This document shows positions 22,895 to 35,300 of a DNA stretch of 64,000 nucleotides, piece after piece. How positions within the stretch are numbered: the first letter of the stretch is position 1; each line of letters starts with the position of its first letter. The notes under the pieces were generated by a model. The model was not told the origin of the DNA. It ran no database searches and worked only from the letters and a program-made list of their open reading frames with translations. Made by a program: the position numbers and the translations under genes. Source of the DNA: Megalonaias nervosa (taxonomy: Eukaryota; Mollusca; Bivalvia; Unionida; Unionidae); assembly GCA_016617855.1 (NCBI GenBank), contig JAECUM010096223.1:124001-188000 (forward strand), in the 5' to 3' direction.

Positions 22895-25113
22895 AGCAGG
22901 TAAACTTGATGAAACTTATGCTGCTGTCAAAAGAAAATAATATCTCTGTGCATGGTCTGAGTGAAAGCACACTTGGGACTGATTAACCAGACAGTGGTTT
23001 CCAAATTGAGCACTTTCAATTTTTTAGAACAGAAAGAAATTGATGGATCAGGAGGTTTGGTAGTCTGTGTGTGTGAGGCTGTTGTATCTAAATGAAGAGA
23101 GGATTTGGAAAATATTGATTATGAAAGCTTGTGGTTAGAAATCTCACCTAAGTATAGCAGATCTTTTCTTGTCAGTTCCCTCCACAGAAGTCTACACTCT
23201 ACTATAACATGGAATGAAATACTGAAGATAAGACTGGAAAAGTTACAAATGAAAAAGATTTATTTTTTCTTTGTGACATTATCAGAGACTTACTGAACCC
23301 TCAGATTAAGAATTACTGGCTCAATTACATGACATCATTTGGACTGATTCAGCATGTGACAGAAACTACTAGGGTTGATGCTGGAAAAAGTCAAACTCAA
23401 TTGATCATTATTTATTCAAATTCCTTGAATAATGTGCATTATATTGATGTTCCCGCCATTGACCTGAGCGACCATTACCCCACATTTCTAACACGCAAGA
23501 CCAGTGCTTTCCCCCCAAAATCATCTCACCATACAATTTCTTATAGATCTTTTAAAAATTTTAATAAGAAGTTCCAAGAGGAATTGAGGTATATTCCATG
23601 AGATATTAAAATGTTTGATGATGTTATTAACACTTTAGATTCTTGATATTCACTCTTTATAGATGTCATTGATAGGCACACTCCTTTGAAAAATCACAGA
23701 GTTAAATAATGTTGTTCAGCCAAATTGGATTACACCAGAAATCATACAAGCAATAAAAATACGTGATCAATATAAGGCAATAGGAAACACTGACCAATAC
23801 AAAGAAGTGAGAAATGAGGTAGTAAGTCAGATAAAGTTATCAAAACAGTCTCATTACCAACAACTGATTGATGAATCAAAACAGAAACCAGGAAATATTT
23901 GGAAAATTTTTAAAGAACTTGTAGCTTTTAAAGGTCATTCTCATTCACATTTTAATAATTATTGTACTTTAAGGAAGGATGGTGTATACAAAATAACAAT
24001 AAAGATACTGGCAGTGAGTTCAATAACTTTTTGATACAGTTGCTGATAATATTAAAGAACGAATTACTCCCTATAGTCATGAGGAACTTCCATACGTTTG
24101 TAATGAAAAGAATTCGTGAAAGTACTTTTTCTGAATTACCCTTCATAACGGATGATAAAGTACTGAAATATCTTTAAAATTTAGAAGCAACAAAGTCCAC
24201 AGGTGCTGACTTAATTTGACCAAGATTATTATGGACAGCAGCAAATTTTATATCTGAAAATATAACGTACATATGTAATCATAGTATAAAAAATACATTT
24301 CCTGACAAATGGAAGGAGGCCAAAGTAAAACTTCCTCATACATCTGGTCCTCATGATGAAATAAATAATTTTAGACACATCTTAATCCTTCATGTCTTAT
24401 CAGAGTTTTGAAAAAAACATTAACATGACGACATAATGATTTTTTTTCTTTATAATTGCAATCTGTTGTATGATCGACAGTCAGGCTTTTGCCCAAACCA
24501 TTCCTGTGAAACTGCTTATGCTAGTATGGTTGAAAAATGGCTTAAGACTTTAGGTAATAGAGAGTTAGTGGGAGTTATGCTGGTTGATTTTAGAAAAGCT
24601 TTTGATCAAGTTGATGATAATATTTTTACTTGAAAATTAAATCTTTACAAGCTCAAAAATAACTCTTTAAATTTTTAAAATTCATATTTGAAAGGATAAG
24701 AACAGAAACTTGACACAAGCAGTGTCATGTCAGAGAACAAGCTTGTGACATGGAGTACCTCAATGATCTATTTACGGCTACTACTGTTTATTTTGTTTAT
24801 AAATGACCTGTATTTGTATACAGTAAATATTGAAACTAATCTCTGTGCTGATGACACCACCTTGTATGATAGGAGCTCATCTAAAGCTACTGTCAATATA
24901 ATGCTTTTGTAAAACTCTGAAAGGTGTAAATATAATGGAATGGTCATTAATTTAGACAAAACAAAGTGATGCTGATAACCATTCAGCAGAGATGTAACAG
25001 AATTAAAGATAATATTTTCCACATCAATTTTAATGATGTGGAACTGAAAGATGTTATGCAAGGCAAACTGTTAATAGTTCAAATTGATAACAATATATTA
25101 CAGTCAGAGCATA
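22895..25113 (+). pseudogene. LINE, 5' segment: endonuclease + reverse transcriptase
   Basis: Remains of a CR1/L2-like non-LTR retrotransposon. Endonuclease traces: ENNISVHGLSES near 22930 (the N-I-x-x-x-G-x-SE step), CDIIRDLLN near 23275 (GDFN step), then QLIIIYSNSL and PAIDLSDHYP at 23400-23490. RT traces: RQSGFCPNHSCETAYASMVE (24475-24535), GVMLVDFRKAFDQVDDNI (24570-24625), LLLFILFINDLYLY near 24790 and the catalytic region CADDTTLYD (24845-24870). Many stops and frame changes; inactive. The copy is continuous with 26901-27527 once the DNA element at 25114-26900 is set aside. Confidence 0.85.
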
Positions 25114-26900
25114 CCGTATATACTCGCATATAAACCCATTCTTGTAAAAGTCAACCTCCCCAAACTGAATAGGTATACACACTATAAAGTGCATGACCCG
25201 CGTATAAGCCGACCCCAAAGTCTGAGACGACATCACAAGATGCATATGGTGCGTTCTGAATGCATTTCTGAAGGCAAACTTATATTAGCAAAATTACCTG
25301 TATAACTCTCTCGGGGTTGGCATGCACCATCACCATTATTACATAGAAATGGTATAGATTTGTTTGAAAAGCCAAGAAATTTATTTAATTTTCTGTTTTC
25401 TTATTGTTTTTGCCAAATTCAGATTCTTGTATAACTTGATCGATCGGACGATGGCAAAACTTGAGCATTCGCAGGTTGCTGTAACACTACCTCTCCCTTT
25501 TGACTTGATTATTGTTTGTTTATACATTATTGCATTAGACTTTTTATATCAGTGCACCAGTAATTACGGGGGTTTTTTTTGCCTTGAAATTGTAAATACC
25601 TAACTCATTAAAATATTATCCCAGTATGACAACAGTGAACAACAATAGGGTTTATTTCAACGCTCGCAATTAGGCTAGTGAGCATATTTACATAATGGCT
25701 CCATTGCATGTACATTTTAGTTTTGACCACACACTGAATGAAGTACATTCGGCTGAATGAAGTACATCCATTGGATTCAAATCATGGGCACCACTGCACT
25801 AAACTTTAATGATAAATCCACAATACAATAATGAAATTTCAGAAATAATGCTTCAAAAATTATGTTAATACCACAAAAACTGAGTTGGAGTTTACTTTGA
25901 TGTAAGTGACCTTTCACCCCGTGTTACAAACCTACTGTAATCGTGCTAAAATTATGGACTAAAAGGCAATTAAACATCAAAGTACTGGTATAGTTGTTGG
26001 TCATAATTCCCTCTTAACCCAAGCCAGTTTCAGGGTTTTAATGATTAACTGACCTGTATTGATGTTGGAAAATGAAAGACAAATCCTATAATTATAAACA
26101 AAGGTGATGCTGAAACATCCAGCTTTTCATTATGTGGAAAATTATGACTTTGTTCAGCCAAAACACAAAAGTAAAATAGATTGATGATGATCTTAGTTTA
26201 TCTATATTCAGAATTTTAGCCTCTGTTATTACCATTCTTTCATGAACAGGTAACAGTTATGCCAGTTGTGCCTAGCACAATTGAACGTGTGTGCCTTTTG
26301 ATAATGATTACCTCAATTTGTAGCATCACTTATATCATTGGAAAAGAGTAACTTGTGAGTGCATGGGTCAGCGTAAATGAAACAGCTACTACCGAATAGC
26401 TGAAGTGTTATCTGGAAGAATGCTATTTGGTCCAAAAAATGAATAAAGCAAAATCTGCATCTTATATGTTTGGGAATACACAAGGATTAAAGTGATGCTA
26501 GGCACGATTTGCACTGTATAAGTACTGTACATTACAGCCTGGTCTCTTGGGTAAACTCGAACTGGCCCCTTGAATTACGAAGTCTTGTTTTACCTTTATT
26601 TAATTTTTGTTGTTGGAGAAATCTAAAAATATGCACATGCAAAATAATAACAAAAGCAATCATAGTAGTTTATAACAGTTTAGTAAGTGTTCACTGAGAA
26701 TGTATTTTTTTCACATGCATATACATCTTAGGACACAGAAAATAATTATATTTTTGTGTCCCAAAATTTACAGCCATTATGGCAGTCAACAAAAAAATCT
26801 TAAAAACTTTCAAGTTTAGACCTTGGCCAGCAGTCGACCTCTCTTCTTCCAGGCCTATATTTTTTCCTAAATTATTCAGCTTATATACGAGTATATACGA
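25114..26900. mobile_element. 1.8-kb non-autonomous DNA transposon inside the LINE
   Basis: Left end CCGTATATACTCGCATATAA and right end TTATATACGAGTATATACGA are inverted repeats of about 20 bp, flanked by TA on both sides (25112-25113 and 26901-26902). It splits the LINE between the RT thumb and the C-terminal region. A subterminal CGCGTATAAGCCGACCCC near 25198 echoes the left end. No transposase motif found in any frame; the longest frames (25364-25603, 26779-27048) are not recognisable. TA duplication fits the Tc1/mariner type, though other TA-inserting groups are possible. Its termini match those of the 210-bp MITE family in this window. Confidence 0.8.
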
Positions 26901-27626
<726 letters not shown>

Positions 27627-27769
27627 ACAGAAAGCATCCTACAGAAACAGATTATTTAGCCAATTTCTTTTGCATTTGGCTGTTGGGTATATGTAGCGAG
27701 GTGAATGCTTTTGGGCCCACTTAGGTCTTTGTTTGTTGCCCTTTTATTATATATACACCATAAAGGAGA

Positions 27770-28353
27770 GCATATCATGTTATAACATCTTTATGTCTGT
27801 CCATCTGTTTCCAGTTTTGTTTCCATATTGCTACTGAAGAACTCCACCATTGTCCTACCATTGCCAAACATTATAAATAGCTTGCATTTGGGCTTGGAAG
27901 AAGCCTTTTGACTTTGTGGTCAGAAATGAAAGGTTAATTTGATAGAAAGAAGACAGTATCTTTATGCACAATAAGTTAGTTGTACATTGCAAATGTGGAC
28001 TGAACTTCTTTGCATGGCTTGCTTTTTTTGTATGGAAGAAGCTTTAAAAAAAAGACTATAAAAGAATAATGTTCTGTGCATAATAACTTAGTTCCAGACC
28101 ACTTACTTTAATCAAAGTTTGTGGAGGACTTGTACTTAAGGTATGAAATAGGTCTGTTAGTTTAGGGGTCAAAAGGTCAGAGGTCAAGGATATTTTTACT
28201 AAAAGAAAATGGGTTTTGCAAAATAAGTTTTGTTCTAGAGTAAGGTCCTTGACCAAACTTCATCAGTGGCTTAGAAATAGGGTAATAAAGAAACTTGTCA
28301 GCACTGAGGTCTGAAGGTCAAAGATCACAGCTGTGGTATGTCTGAAAAGAAAA
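27770..28353 (+). repeat. Tandem-core element, family 5
   Basis: Head TGTCTGTCCATCTGTTTCCAG near 27793 (shown in part), then worn units of about 150 bp with CACAATAAGTTAGTT, TTTGTGGAGGACTTGTACTT, GGGTCAAAAGGTCAGAGGTC and similar words. Same unit type as 11395-12080. Confidence 0.6.
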
Positions 28354-28545
28354 TAATGGTTTATTGTGCACAGTAAGTTTACCACTATTCTGCATACAGT
28401 GACCAGAGGTCAAGGTATAATGGTTTATTGTGCACAGTAAGTTTACCGCTATTCTGCATACAATGACCAGAGGTCAAGGTTTAATGGTTTATTGTGCACA
28501 GTAAGTTTACTGCTATGCTACATACAGTGACCAGAAGTCAAGGTC
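28354..28545 (+). repeat. 64-bp tandem repeat, 3 copies
   Basis: Copies at 28354-28417, 28418-28481 and 28482-28545, each beginning TAATGGTTTATTGTGCACAG and ending in GACCAGA(G/A)GTCAAGGT. They are nearly identical, so this part of the family 5 array was amplified recently. Confidence 0.9.
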
Positions 28546-29205
28546 ATTGAGACTTCTTAAGTAATCTCAAGACCTACAGTCTACATAGAGGACAGAAGGC
28601 AGGCATATAGCATACCACTCATGATACTCTTGTTTAAATATTACTTTATACCACCATGATCGTATTTTGGATTTTATCAATGGTGGGCAGAACATGCAAG
28701 TCATGGCCAGCTTTTCATTAGTTCACTGTATTATCATCCTATTAAGTAGCTGAAGTGATTTTTGTCGTCTGATCTACATATTTAAAAAAACAAACTGCAA
28801 ATACTTAGTGGTTTTAAAAAGTGGTAAGGTGGCGATAACAACATTTGATCTTTATTTTAAATTGTAAACTCTAACATCATTGGGAATCACTTAGTGCATT
28901 CAGCGTAATTCTAACACATGCCATAATAAGCACTCAACCATTGATCATTGGGACTGTATACAAATAAGCCATTTCTCAAAGTGTGTGGATCCTTAGCATG
29001 CCTTGTTGGGTGAAAGTACCTGGTCAAATCTGCTTAAAACATGATGATTTTCTTGGAACCATTCAGCATGCATTCAAGTTGTCAGCAAGAGATTTTATAT
29101 GTGTTGTATTGGGTATGACCATATTTAGAGAGAGAATGGGTGTCCATAGTAGTGCTTTCATCATAGACAAAGGGCACCACCAGCAAATCTTCCAGTATGT
29201 ACATA

Positions 29206-29398
29206 CCGTGTGTACTCGCTTATAAGTTAGGTCCAACTGCAAACAATATGGACTCTGATCTGCTGGCAAAACAAAGTCTATGTTGTGTGTTAAACTTGTT
29301 ACTGAGACTGCATAGATGCAGATCTACCAGGACATTATGCAATGGCAGGTCTGGGTCTTTGCAGTTTGCATTTGGATTGAACTTACACCTGATTATAT
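29206..29398. mobile_element. Foldback MITE, TA-target type (copy 3)
   Basis: Left end CCGTGTGTACTCGCTTATAA preceded by TA (29204-29205). The interior has CTGATCTGCTGGCA and CAGATCTACCAGGACATTATGC in opposite senses, and the right arm is GCAGTTTGCATTTGGATTGA. The right terminus is worn. It lies only 140 bp from the CK4 exon acceptor. Confidence 0.8.
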
Positions 29399-29539
29399 AG
29401 AGTAAAAATGATGCTGACACTGTTTATGACATTGTTTTGGGGCTCTTATTTTTATGAGCTTTTGCCACATTTAATTTACCCCAAAAATTATATAGAGTAT
29501 TTTGTTGAATATGGTTCATGATTTATTCTGTGTTTGCAG

Positions 29540-29670
29540 ATTTACACTGTTGTCCTAAAGCCCAGACAGACAAGTGTAAGCACACATGCCTGCGCTCTCT
29601 TCAGACCCTTACAAAGGAGGAGGAAATAATTGAAACAATGATTGCAGATTGTGGGTCTCCAACTTTGGTG
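29540..29670 (+). CDS. RECK: RECK internal exon: cysteine-knot repeat 4
   Basis: 131-bp exon between acceptor TGTTTGCAG (to 29539) and donor GTAAGT (from 29671). The first two bases complete the codon opened at 12752, and it ends in phase 0. The peptide LHCCPKAQTDKCKHTC is a CC-x7-C-x3-C motif, followed by KEEEIIETMIADC. It aligns with vertebrate LYCCDRAEDHACQNAC and TEMEIVDGLIEGC. This provides five cysteines of CK4; the sixth (DPLWQCF) opens the next exon. CK4 in mammals is needed for Wnt7 signalling with GPR124 (family knowledge, from memory). The end, GSPTLV, is one residue shorter than the vertebrate KTQPLPQ before DPLW. Confidence 0.95.
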
Positions 29671-31879
29671 GTAAGTGGCTTTGGATTGAAAATTAATGCT
29701 TAAGTTAGAAATTAAAATATCAGATCTGATAGTAAAGAAATCAAAGTTAATAAGGTTTGAAATGGACTATTATAACTTCATTGTATCTCTTCTTTCAGAA
29801 AAGGGAAAAATGCAGGTTTTGTGCTGCCTCCCCTTCCATCCATTTGCCCATTCATCACACCCACCTTGTAAGCACATTATCTAATAAAACTATTCAGCCA
29901 AACCAGACCAAATTTGATATTTAGATATCTTGAATGTGTTGGTAGTCTTGATAAGGTACTGGTTACTGTGGCTGTATTTTAAAGGATACAGAGGTGATGG
30001 TTTCTTTGAAGTGAAAAATGTATGTGGTTTGCGGGGGGTATCTTTTTTGCTTTCCAAAACATATCACTACTAGTTATAATTGAAGTTGCAGGATGTTGGA
30101 GAATGAACTTAAGTTTCTTGCATAGAAAGTTTAATTAGAGTGCAAAACTCACAATCAGATATGTTTAGTTGATTGCAGTGTCACTGAAATTTAGTATGAA
30201 AGCAGTAAACCCTGGTAATGAAGTCCAGCAAGTTTCATTTTGTAATTTCTTTTTTAAAAAGTGAGATATAAAATATTATGGACTCTGCATAATCTTTAGT
30301 ATTAAGCTTGTGCTCTGAAAGTTTCGAGAAAACAGGCCTTTTCAATTCAAGAGCAGTGCAGAGGAGTGCGCCTTATGATTAATCACTGGAGGGACAGATT
30401 TATTCAATAAAACTAACTGTTCAAATGGCTTGTTTATGGAAACATTACTCAAATGCACTTACATCATCATTATAGTGTTACATGTAGGCTCGTACAAATG
30501 TAACAGAAGAAAAGAGTGAAGCCAACATGCTTTGTATGTTTTAACAAAATAATTTATTTCCCTAGAAAACAATGTAAAAATTGGAAATAGGACTTAACGG
30601 TTTGTGAATATAATCCAAAATTTAATCCTAAGATTGAAAAATACAAGTCCTATCACTAAACAGTTCTAATAGAATCCGGGTTCGAATCACGATGAAATTC
30701 CAATATGGAGGCAATGATGTCAGATGTCTGTACTGATGGTAACAGATCCTCAATTGAATCACAGTTTATAATGTTTCCGTTAAACTCCAGAATAAATTTC
30801 CACTGAATTTCTTTGTCCCAGAATTTTTTATAAAAAAGTACACTTGTTTAGTCTTTTAGAGAATAAATTATTAAATCCAAAAAACAGATAAAAAAACAAA
30901 ATGGCAACAACAATTAGAAACACCTTGTTCCCTCAAGGTGTTAAGAACGACTGGCTGAAAAGCTCTCAGAATGGGTATTAAACCCAACTAAAACATCATC
31001 CCATTTTCACGTGATAGGTCATGTGGTCTCTTAACACTTGAACAACACAATAGAAAAAATGAAATTTGTCACGTAGCAAGAACAGCCCTATCTAAGAACC
31101 AAATTCTCGTGCTGAAAATATATAAAAAAGATAGACTGTTTACAGTCCAGCTAACATGCGGGCCAAAATGACTTTGGCAATAGCCAATCATATTCACTCA
31201 ATGTTTGCAAAATCTATGAACTAAAAACAGTGCTTATGCAATATCTTTTACATTCTATACAAACTGAATTTACTGAAAAAAAATATTGAATCCCGTGAAA
31301 ATAATCATTACAATAAAATGTAATGAAACAAAAAATAAAATTAAAAAAAAAGAATTTTAAAACTAACACACAAGCAATTTAATTACATATACGTAACAAT
31401 AGCATGAATTATGTCACCTCCCCCTCCCCTGCTCAGTGCATTTATCAAATTTGTGATCATTCCCACTCTACCTGGTCTGCTGCATAAAGTTGTTAGCAGT
31501 CATGGATCCCAACTACAACAGTACAGGGAGGTTACCCTGTACAGATTCTAGGAATTGGCACATTCTGATAGTTAAATTGTATCAGTCAGCCCCGCTCAGC
31601 ACTCCTTTATGTAATGAACTAAAACAAGTTCACAGAACACTGTTTTTGTGGAAATCTTATCTTTAAATATATTTGCAATCCATCTGACTAACCTGAAAAT
31701 AAATGTCAATGAGACTTGAGTGAAATAGAAGTTACACTCAAGGAATAATGTTCAAAAGATATTAGCATAAAACTAAAACATGTCTGGAAACATTGTACTG
31801 TTGGAAGTACAAAGTTTTGCATTGGAAAAATAATCAACCAAATTTTGTGGATTGCTTGCACTTAAGATAAGGATGAACC

Positions 31880-32780
31880 CAGCTGATTTTGAGAGCAAAT
31901 GTTAAAGTTAGACTTGGTTCCACTAAAATGTCTACATATGTGACCTCTACGGTTCCTCTTTCTTGCAAAGTGAAACAACAGAGATTCTTTATCAGCCCTG
32001 ATCACTTTAGAATTAGATTTTCATTACCATTTGCGCAGTGGATGAATCAGGACAGATTCCAGACTGGGGTCCCTGAGCATGCACCTGATCTCCACATATA
32101 CTTGTTCACCAGCAAGTTAGATTTTGATTATGGTACCAGTTGAGAGCAACAGGGTGTAATTCTCCAGGGTCATTGGACTCCAGCCAAATCACCCCTCCAC
32201 ATCAACAACCTGGAAATGAAATGAGCATCTCTATCATTGTAATGCTGCATTGACAGAGTAAGGGGTCAGTGTGTCATGGTCTCCTCAGACAACACTTCTT
32301 TTGTAGCATACCTCCGACATCAGGGAGGCACTCATGCTCCTTCGCTTTGCATGGAGGTCTGGAATCTTCTCTGCTTGACCATCCTGGAGAACATCACCCA
32401 TTGAGTCTGCCACATTCCTGGAGAAATGAACATCTTAGCAGACAGTAAGTCCAGGGATGTACTGGTCCATAACAGGGTCCCATTTTGACACTGTGGCAAA
32501 GACCCTAGGTGAACCCAGTTTGTGACCAAGCTCAAGAACAGACTTGCCTTTTTCATTTCTTCTGTCCTGGATCAGGGGGCATGGGCAGTGGATGCCTTCA
32601 GCCTCTGGTGGGATCAGCTATTCACATACTCAGCTACCTCAAGTTCTGCAAAAAGTCAACTTTCACTACTCAGATCATTCTCATCAGCCCACTGTGGCCT
32701 CAGCAATCGTGGTTCATCAGTCTTCTAGACATGTTTACCCACTGACCCTGGTCTCTCTTTTTCTGATCATCTATAACAAA
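31880..32780 (+). pseudogene. DIRS-type (tyrosine-recombinase) retrotransposon remnant, RT end/RNase H region
   Basis: Decayed coding sequence that matches the RNase H region of DIRS-like elements. In order: VKQQRFFIS near 31965 (the RT C-terminal K-x-x-Q-R step), LHIYLFTSKLDFDYGTS near 32090 (usual TDAS...GWG), HINNLEMK near 32197, VMVSSDNTSFVAYLRHQGG at 32273-32328, CMEVWNLL, CHIPGEMNILADSKSR at 32408-32455, then WAVDAFSLWWDQLF and SQQSW-type words to about 32730. The DN-T-x-VAYL-x-x-QGG and IPG-x-x-N-x-LAD-x-x-SR words are diagnostic in my experience of the family. Stops and at least two frame changes. No tyrosine recombinase or end repeats found, so only the middle of an element remains. 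Confidence 0.8.
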
Positions 32781-32799
32781 AGTATTAGCCTGCCCACCT

Positions 32800-33110
32800 A
32801 ACAGACAAATTCAGCTGCACAGTAGCGATGGTAAGTTATTGTTGGTATTAAAATGTAGGTTTGGGTGGGTGGGCTAAAACTAATTTTAATTATGCAATAC
32901 TTAGTGCCCAGCCCGCTTTGATGCCCTGGCAGAATTGTCTGTGAAAAAGATGACCATTCTGTGCCTCTCCCATGCCATGTGTGCAGGTGGATTACATCAT
33001 ACTGACAATTCTCCACTCAGGGGGAAGATGTATTCACATCAGATAGACATTGATTTTTGTACATGAATAAGTGCTGTGCAGTGGTGATGGGTAACTATTG
33101 CATTATTAAC
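32800..33110. repeat. Imperfect direct repeat ~35 bp flanking a 210-bp block
   Basis: AGCTGCACAGTAGCGATGG near 32813 and TGCTGTGCAGTGGTGATGG near 33071 (then GTAA...TATTG in both) bracket a block with TGGGTGGGTGGGC. They may be the ends of a short repeat or a duplicated target. Function unknown. Confidence 0.35.
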
Positions 33111-33117
33111 ATTATTA

Positions 33118-33268
33118 CAGGGTTCTCATGGGTCATGGAATCCTGGAAATGTTTTGGAATTTAAAAAATAAATTTCAAGGGCCTTGAAAAGTAATGGAAT
33201 TTGTCAAAACCTTGCAAAGTTTTGGAAAAGTCATGGAATTTGTTTTTGTTAAATCTGCAGGAACCCTG
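33118..33268. mobile_element. 151-bp hAT-like MITE with 6-bp target duplication
   Basis: Ends CAGGGTTCTCATGGGTCATGG and CAGGAACCCTG are inverted repeats over about 9-10 bp. Perfect TTATTA flanks lie on both sides (33112-33117, 33269-33274). The interior is made of repeated GGAAT/TTGGAA words in both orientations. CAGGG... ends are typical of the hAT superfamily, and 6-bp duplications are known for one hAT branch (from memory), the usual size being 8. Confidence 0.8.
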
Positions 33269-34189
33269 TTATTACCACCACCACCACCCCATCCGTAAAC
33301 TTTTAGTTACAGCTGTAATTTATAACACACAATGGTAGATGCAGAAATTCTTCTACAGATTGGTCATTTTTACAAGTCTGTGTAGGTTTTGTTCTGCAAG
33401 GTATTGTGGATATGAATGGTACTAAGTTCTCCTTCGCAAAACATTTCAGTACTATAGGCATTCTGGTAGTTCTGTCCACAATCCCTTGCAGAAAATTACA
33501 TACAGTGACTTGCAAAATGGTGAATTTGTATGAGAGAAAGCAATATTCTTATGCAATGCAAGTTGGAAACATGCTTTAAAGAAACAAATTAGGTTGCATA
33601 AAACAGACAAATATGAAGAAGAAAAAAGCCTGATCTTTGTATAGCAGTAGGAGGCAGATGTAAGATCATCCCAAAGATAGGCTGGTTGTAGAACTGAGTT
33701 TGCCTGATAATTATCATAGATTACACCCAGTAAGCAGATACATTGGTGTATCAGTTCGCCAGACCTACTGACCAAAGCAGGTTGCCATGATAACATGGCA
33801 TGTTGGACATAGTTAAATTAAAACACCTTGTAATTAGGATGTTGAGACAACACAAGGAGATAAATAAAAAATCCCAATGCTGTTTTATAGTTGAGAAATT
33901 TGTTTTGAAAACACAGTATTTTGCAAGTAGATGAATTAATTTTTATACATCAGAGGTTCTTGCTTTTTGAGAGCTATGTTGTGTATGATTACTGACAGTT
34001 TGGGGATCAAAGATTTGCTTTGAAACCAAAGGCAATGCTCAAAAAGTAATGTTTTATGTAAATGTCCAGAATTTCCATGCAATAAATTTTTTAAATATAT
34101 TTAGTCCTATATAAGCATGTAACTAATATAATACTGCTTGATTAAAGATTTTTATTCATCCAACCGAAAATAAGCATCTGTAAGTGCTG

Positions 34190-34860
34190 ACATTTTTTTA
34201 TGCAAGCATTGTGTGAATCTTAACTTGTTCATCCCTGTTGCAAGAAGCTTATTTGCAAGATTACACAAAAACCAGTCATGAAATTTTTCAAGCATGGTTT
34301 ATAGATAGGTTGGTATGTGGATGATCTTATTAGATTTTCAGACCATCACAACTCGTTTTTAATTTGTCTCACATTTTGAGCGTTTTGGACTTTTGATAAA
34401 ATGCTTGTTAGCACAATTGAGCAAAAACCACTCAGGCTGTGAAATTTGGTAGGTATATTTGTTTTGCTATGTTGATGGCCTGGTTAGAATTTCAGGCCAT
34501 TGCAAATAATTTTCTAAAAAATTTATACTCATTTTTTAGCAGTTTCTCCTTTTTGGACAAAAACACTAACATGATTAAGCAACAAGCAGTTATGTTAGGT
34601 AAATGAAATTTGTATTTATATGTTGTTGATCTGATTGGATCTTCAAGCCATTATAGCAGTTTTTTTGTGTTTTACACATTGCTGAGCTTCTTGGACTTTT
34701 TTAATAAACACCTTGTTATCATGATTAAGCATGAACCATGTGAAGTAGACAAGTGAAAGTAGCATATTTTTATTTTTTACGTTGAAGAATTGATTTATGA
34801 TTTTATGCCATTGCTGCAGTTTTCATGTTTATGATGTATATTTAGTGATTCTGGCTGTAA
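34190..34860 (+). repeat. Tandem-core element, family 4 (~165-175 bp units)
   Basis: Four worn units. Shared words: AAGCA(A/T)(A/G)AACCA, GTGAAAT(T/A)TGTA, TATGTTGATG(G/A)(C/T)CTGATTGGAT, TTCA(G/A)GCCATT, TTT(T/C)TTGGACTTTT(G/T)ATAAA and AACACCTTGTTA with AT(G/T)ATTAAGC. No coding frame. It leads straight into family 3 units at about 34900. Confidence 0.6.
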
Positions 34861-34899
34861 AGCAAAATGTGTGGCCCATTGCCTGACATGCATTGTCTG

Positions 34900-35300
34900 T
34901 TGGGTATCATCTGTCAGTCAGCAATTGCTAGTTACTACTCAGGAAGCCATTTTTTGGATTAGATTTCAATCGAACCTGGAATATGGACTCAGAGTATCAA
35001 AATCACTGTTGAGCTTGATACAAATGAGATTCATGCATACTAGTGAGGTGATCTTGCATCTGATTGGTTGAGCTTGTTAGCTGTCTTGGGAGGCCATGTA
35101 TTTGATCTAGTATTTATCACAATGGGAATATATGCCTTTATTATCAAGATCTTGGAAATGTTTGATAATGAGTGATATTCATGCATATTAATAAGGTGAT
35201 CTTATATCGGATTGGCTAAGGTTGTTACCACTCTCAAATCCTTGTTGCTGATCCAGTTTTGATGAAACTTGAAATATTTCTGTTTTATTATATATCAATC
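34900..35300 (+). repeat. Tandem-core element, family 3 (3 units)
   Basis: ATT(C/A)ATGCATACTAGTGAGG, ATGCATATTAATAAGGTGATC and the phrase CTGATTGGTTGAGCTTGTTA recur with about 135-145 bp spacing. Same unit as 15170-15580. Confidence 0.6.

Noticed and set aside
33452..33796. 114-codon minus-strand frame
   Set aside because: No family features; composition like surrounding intron.
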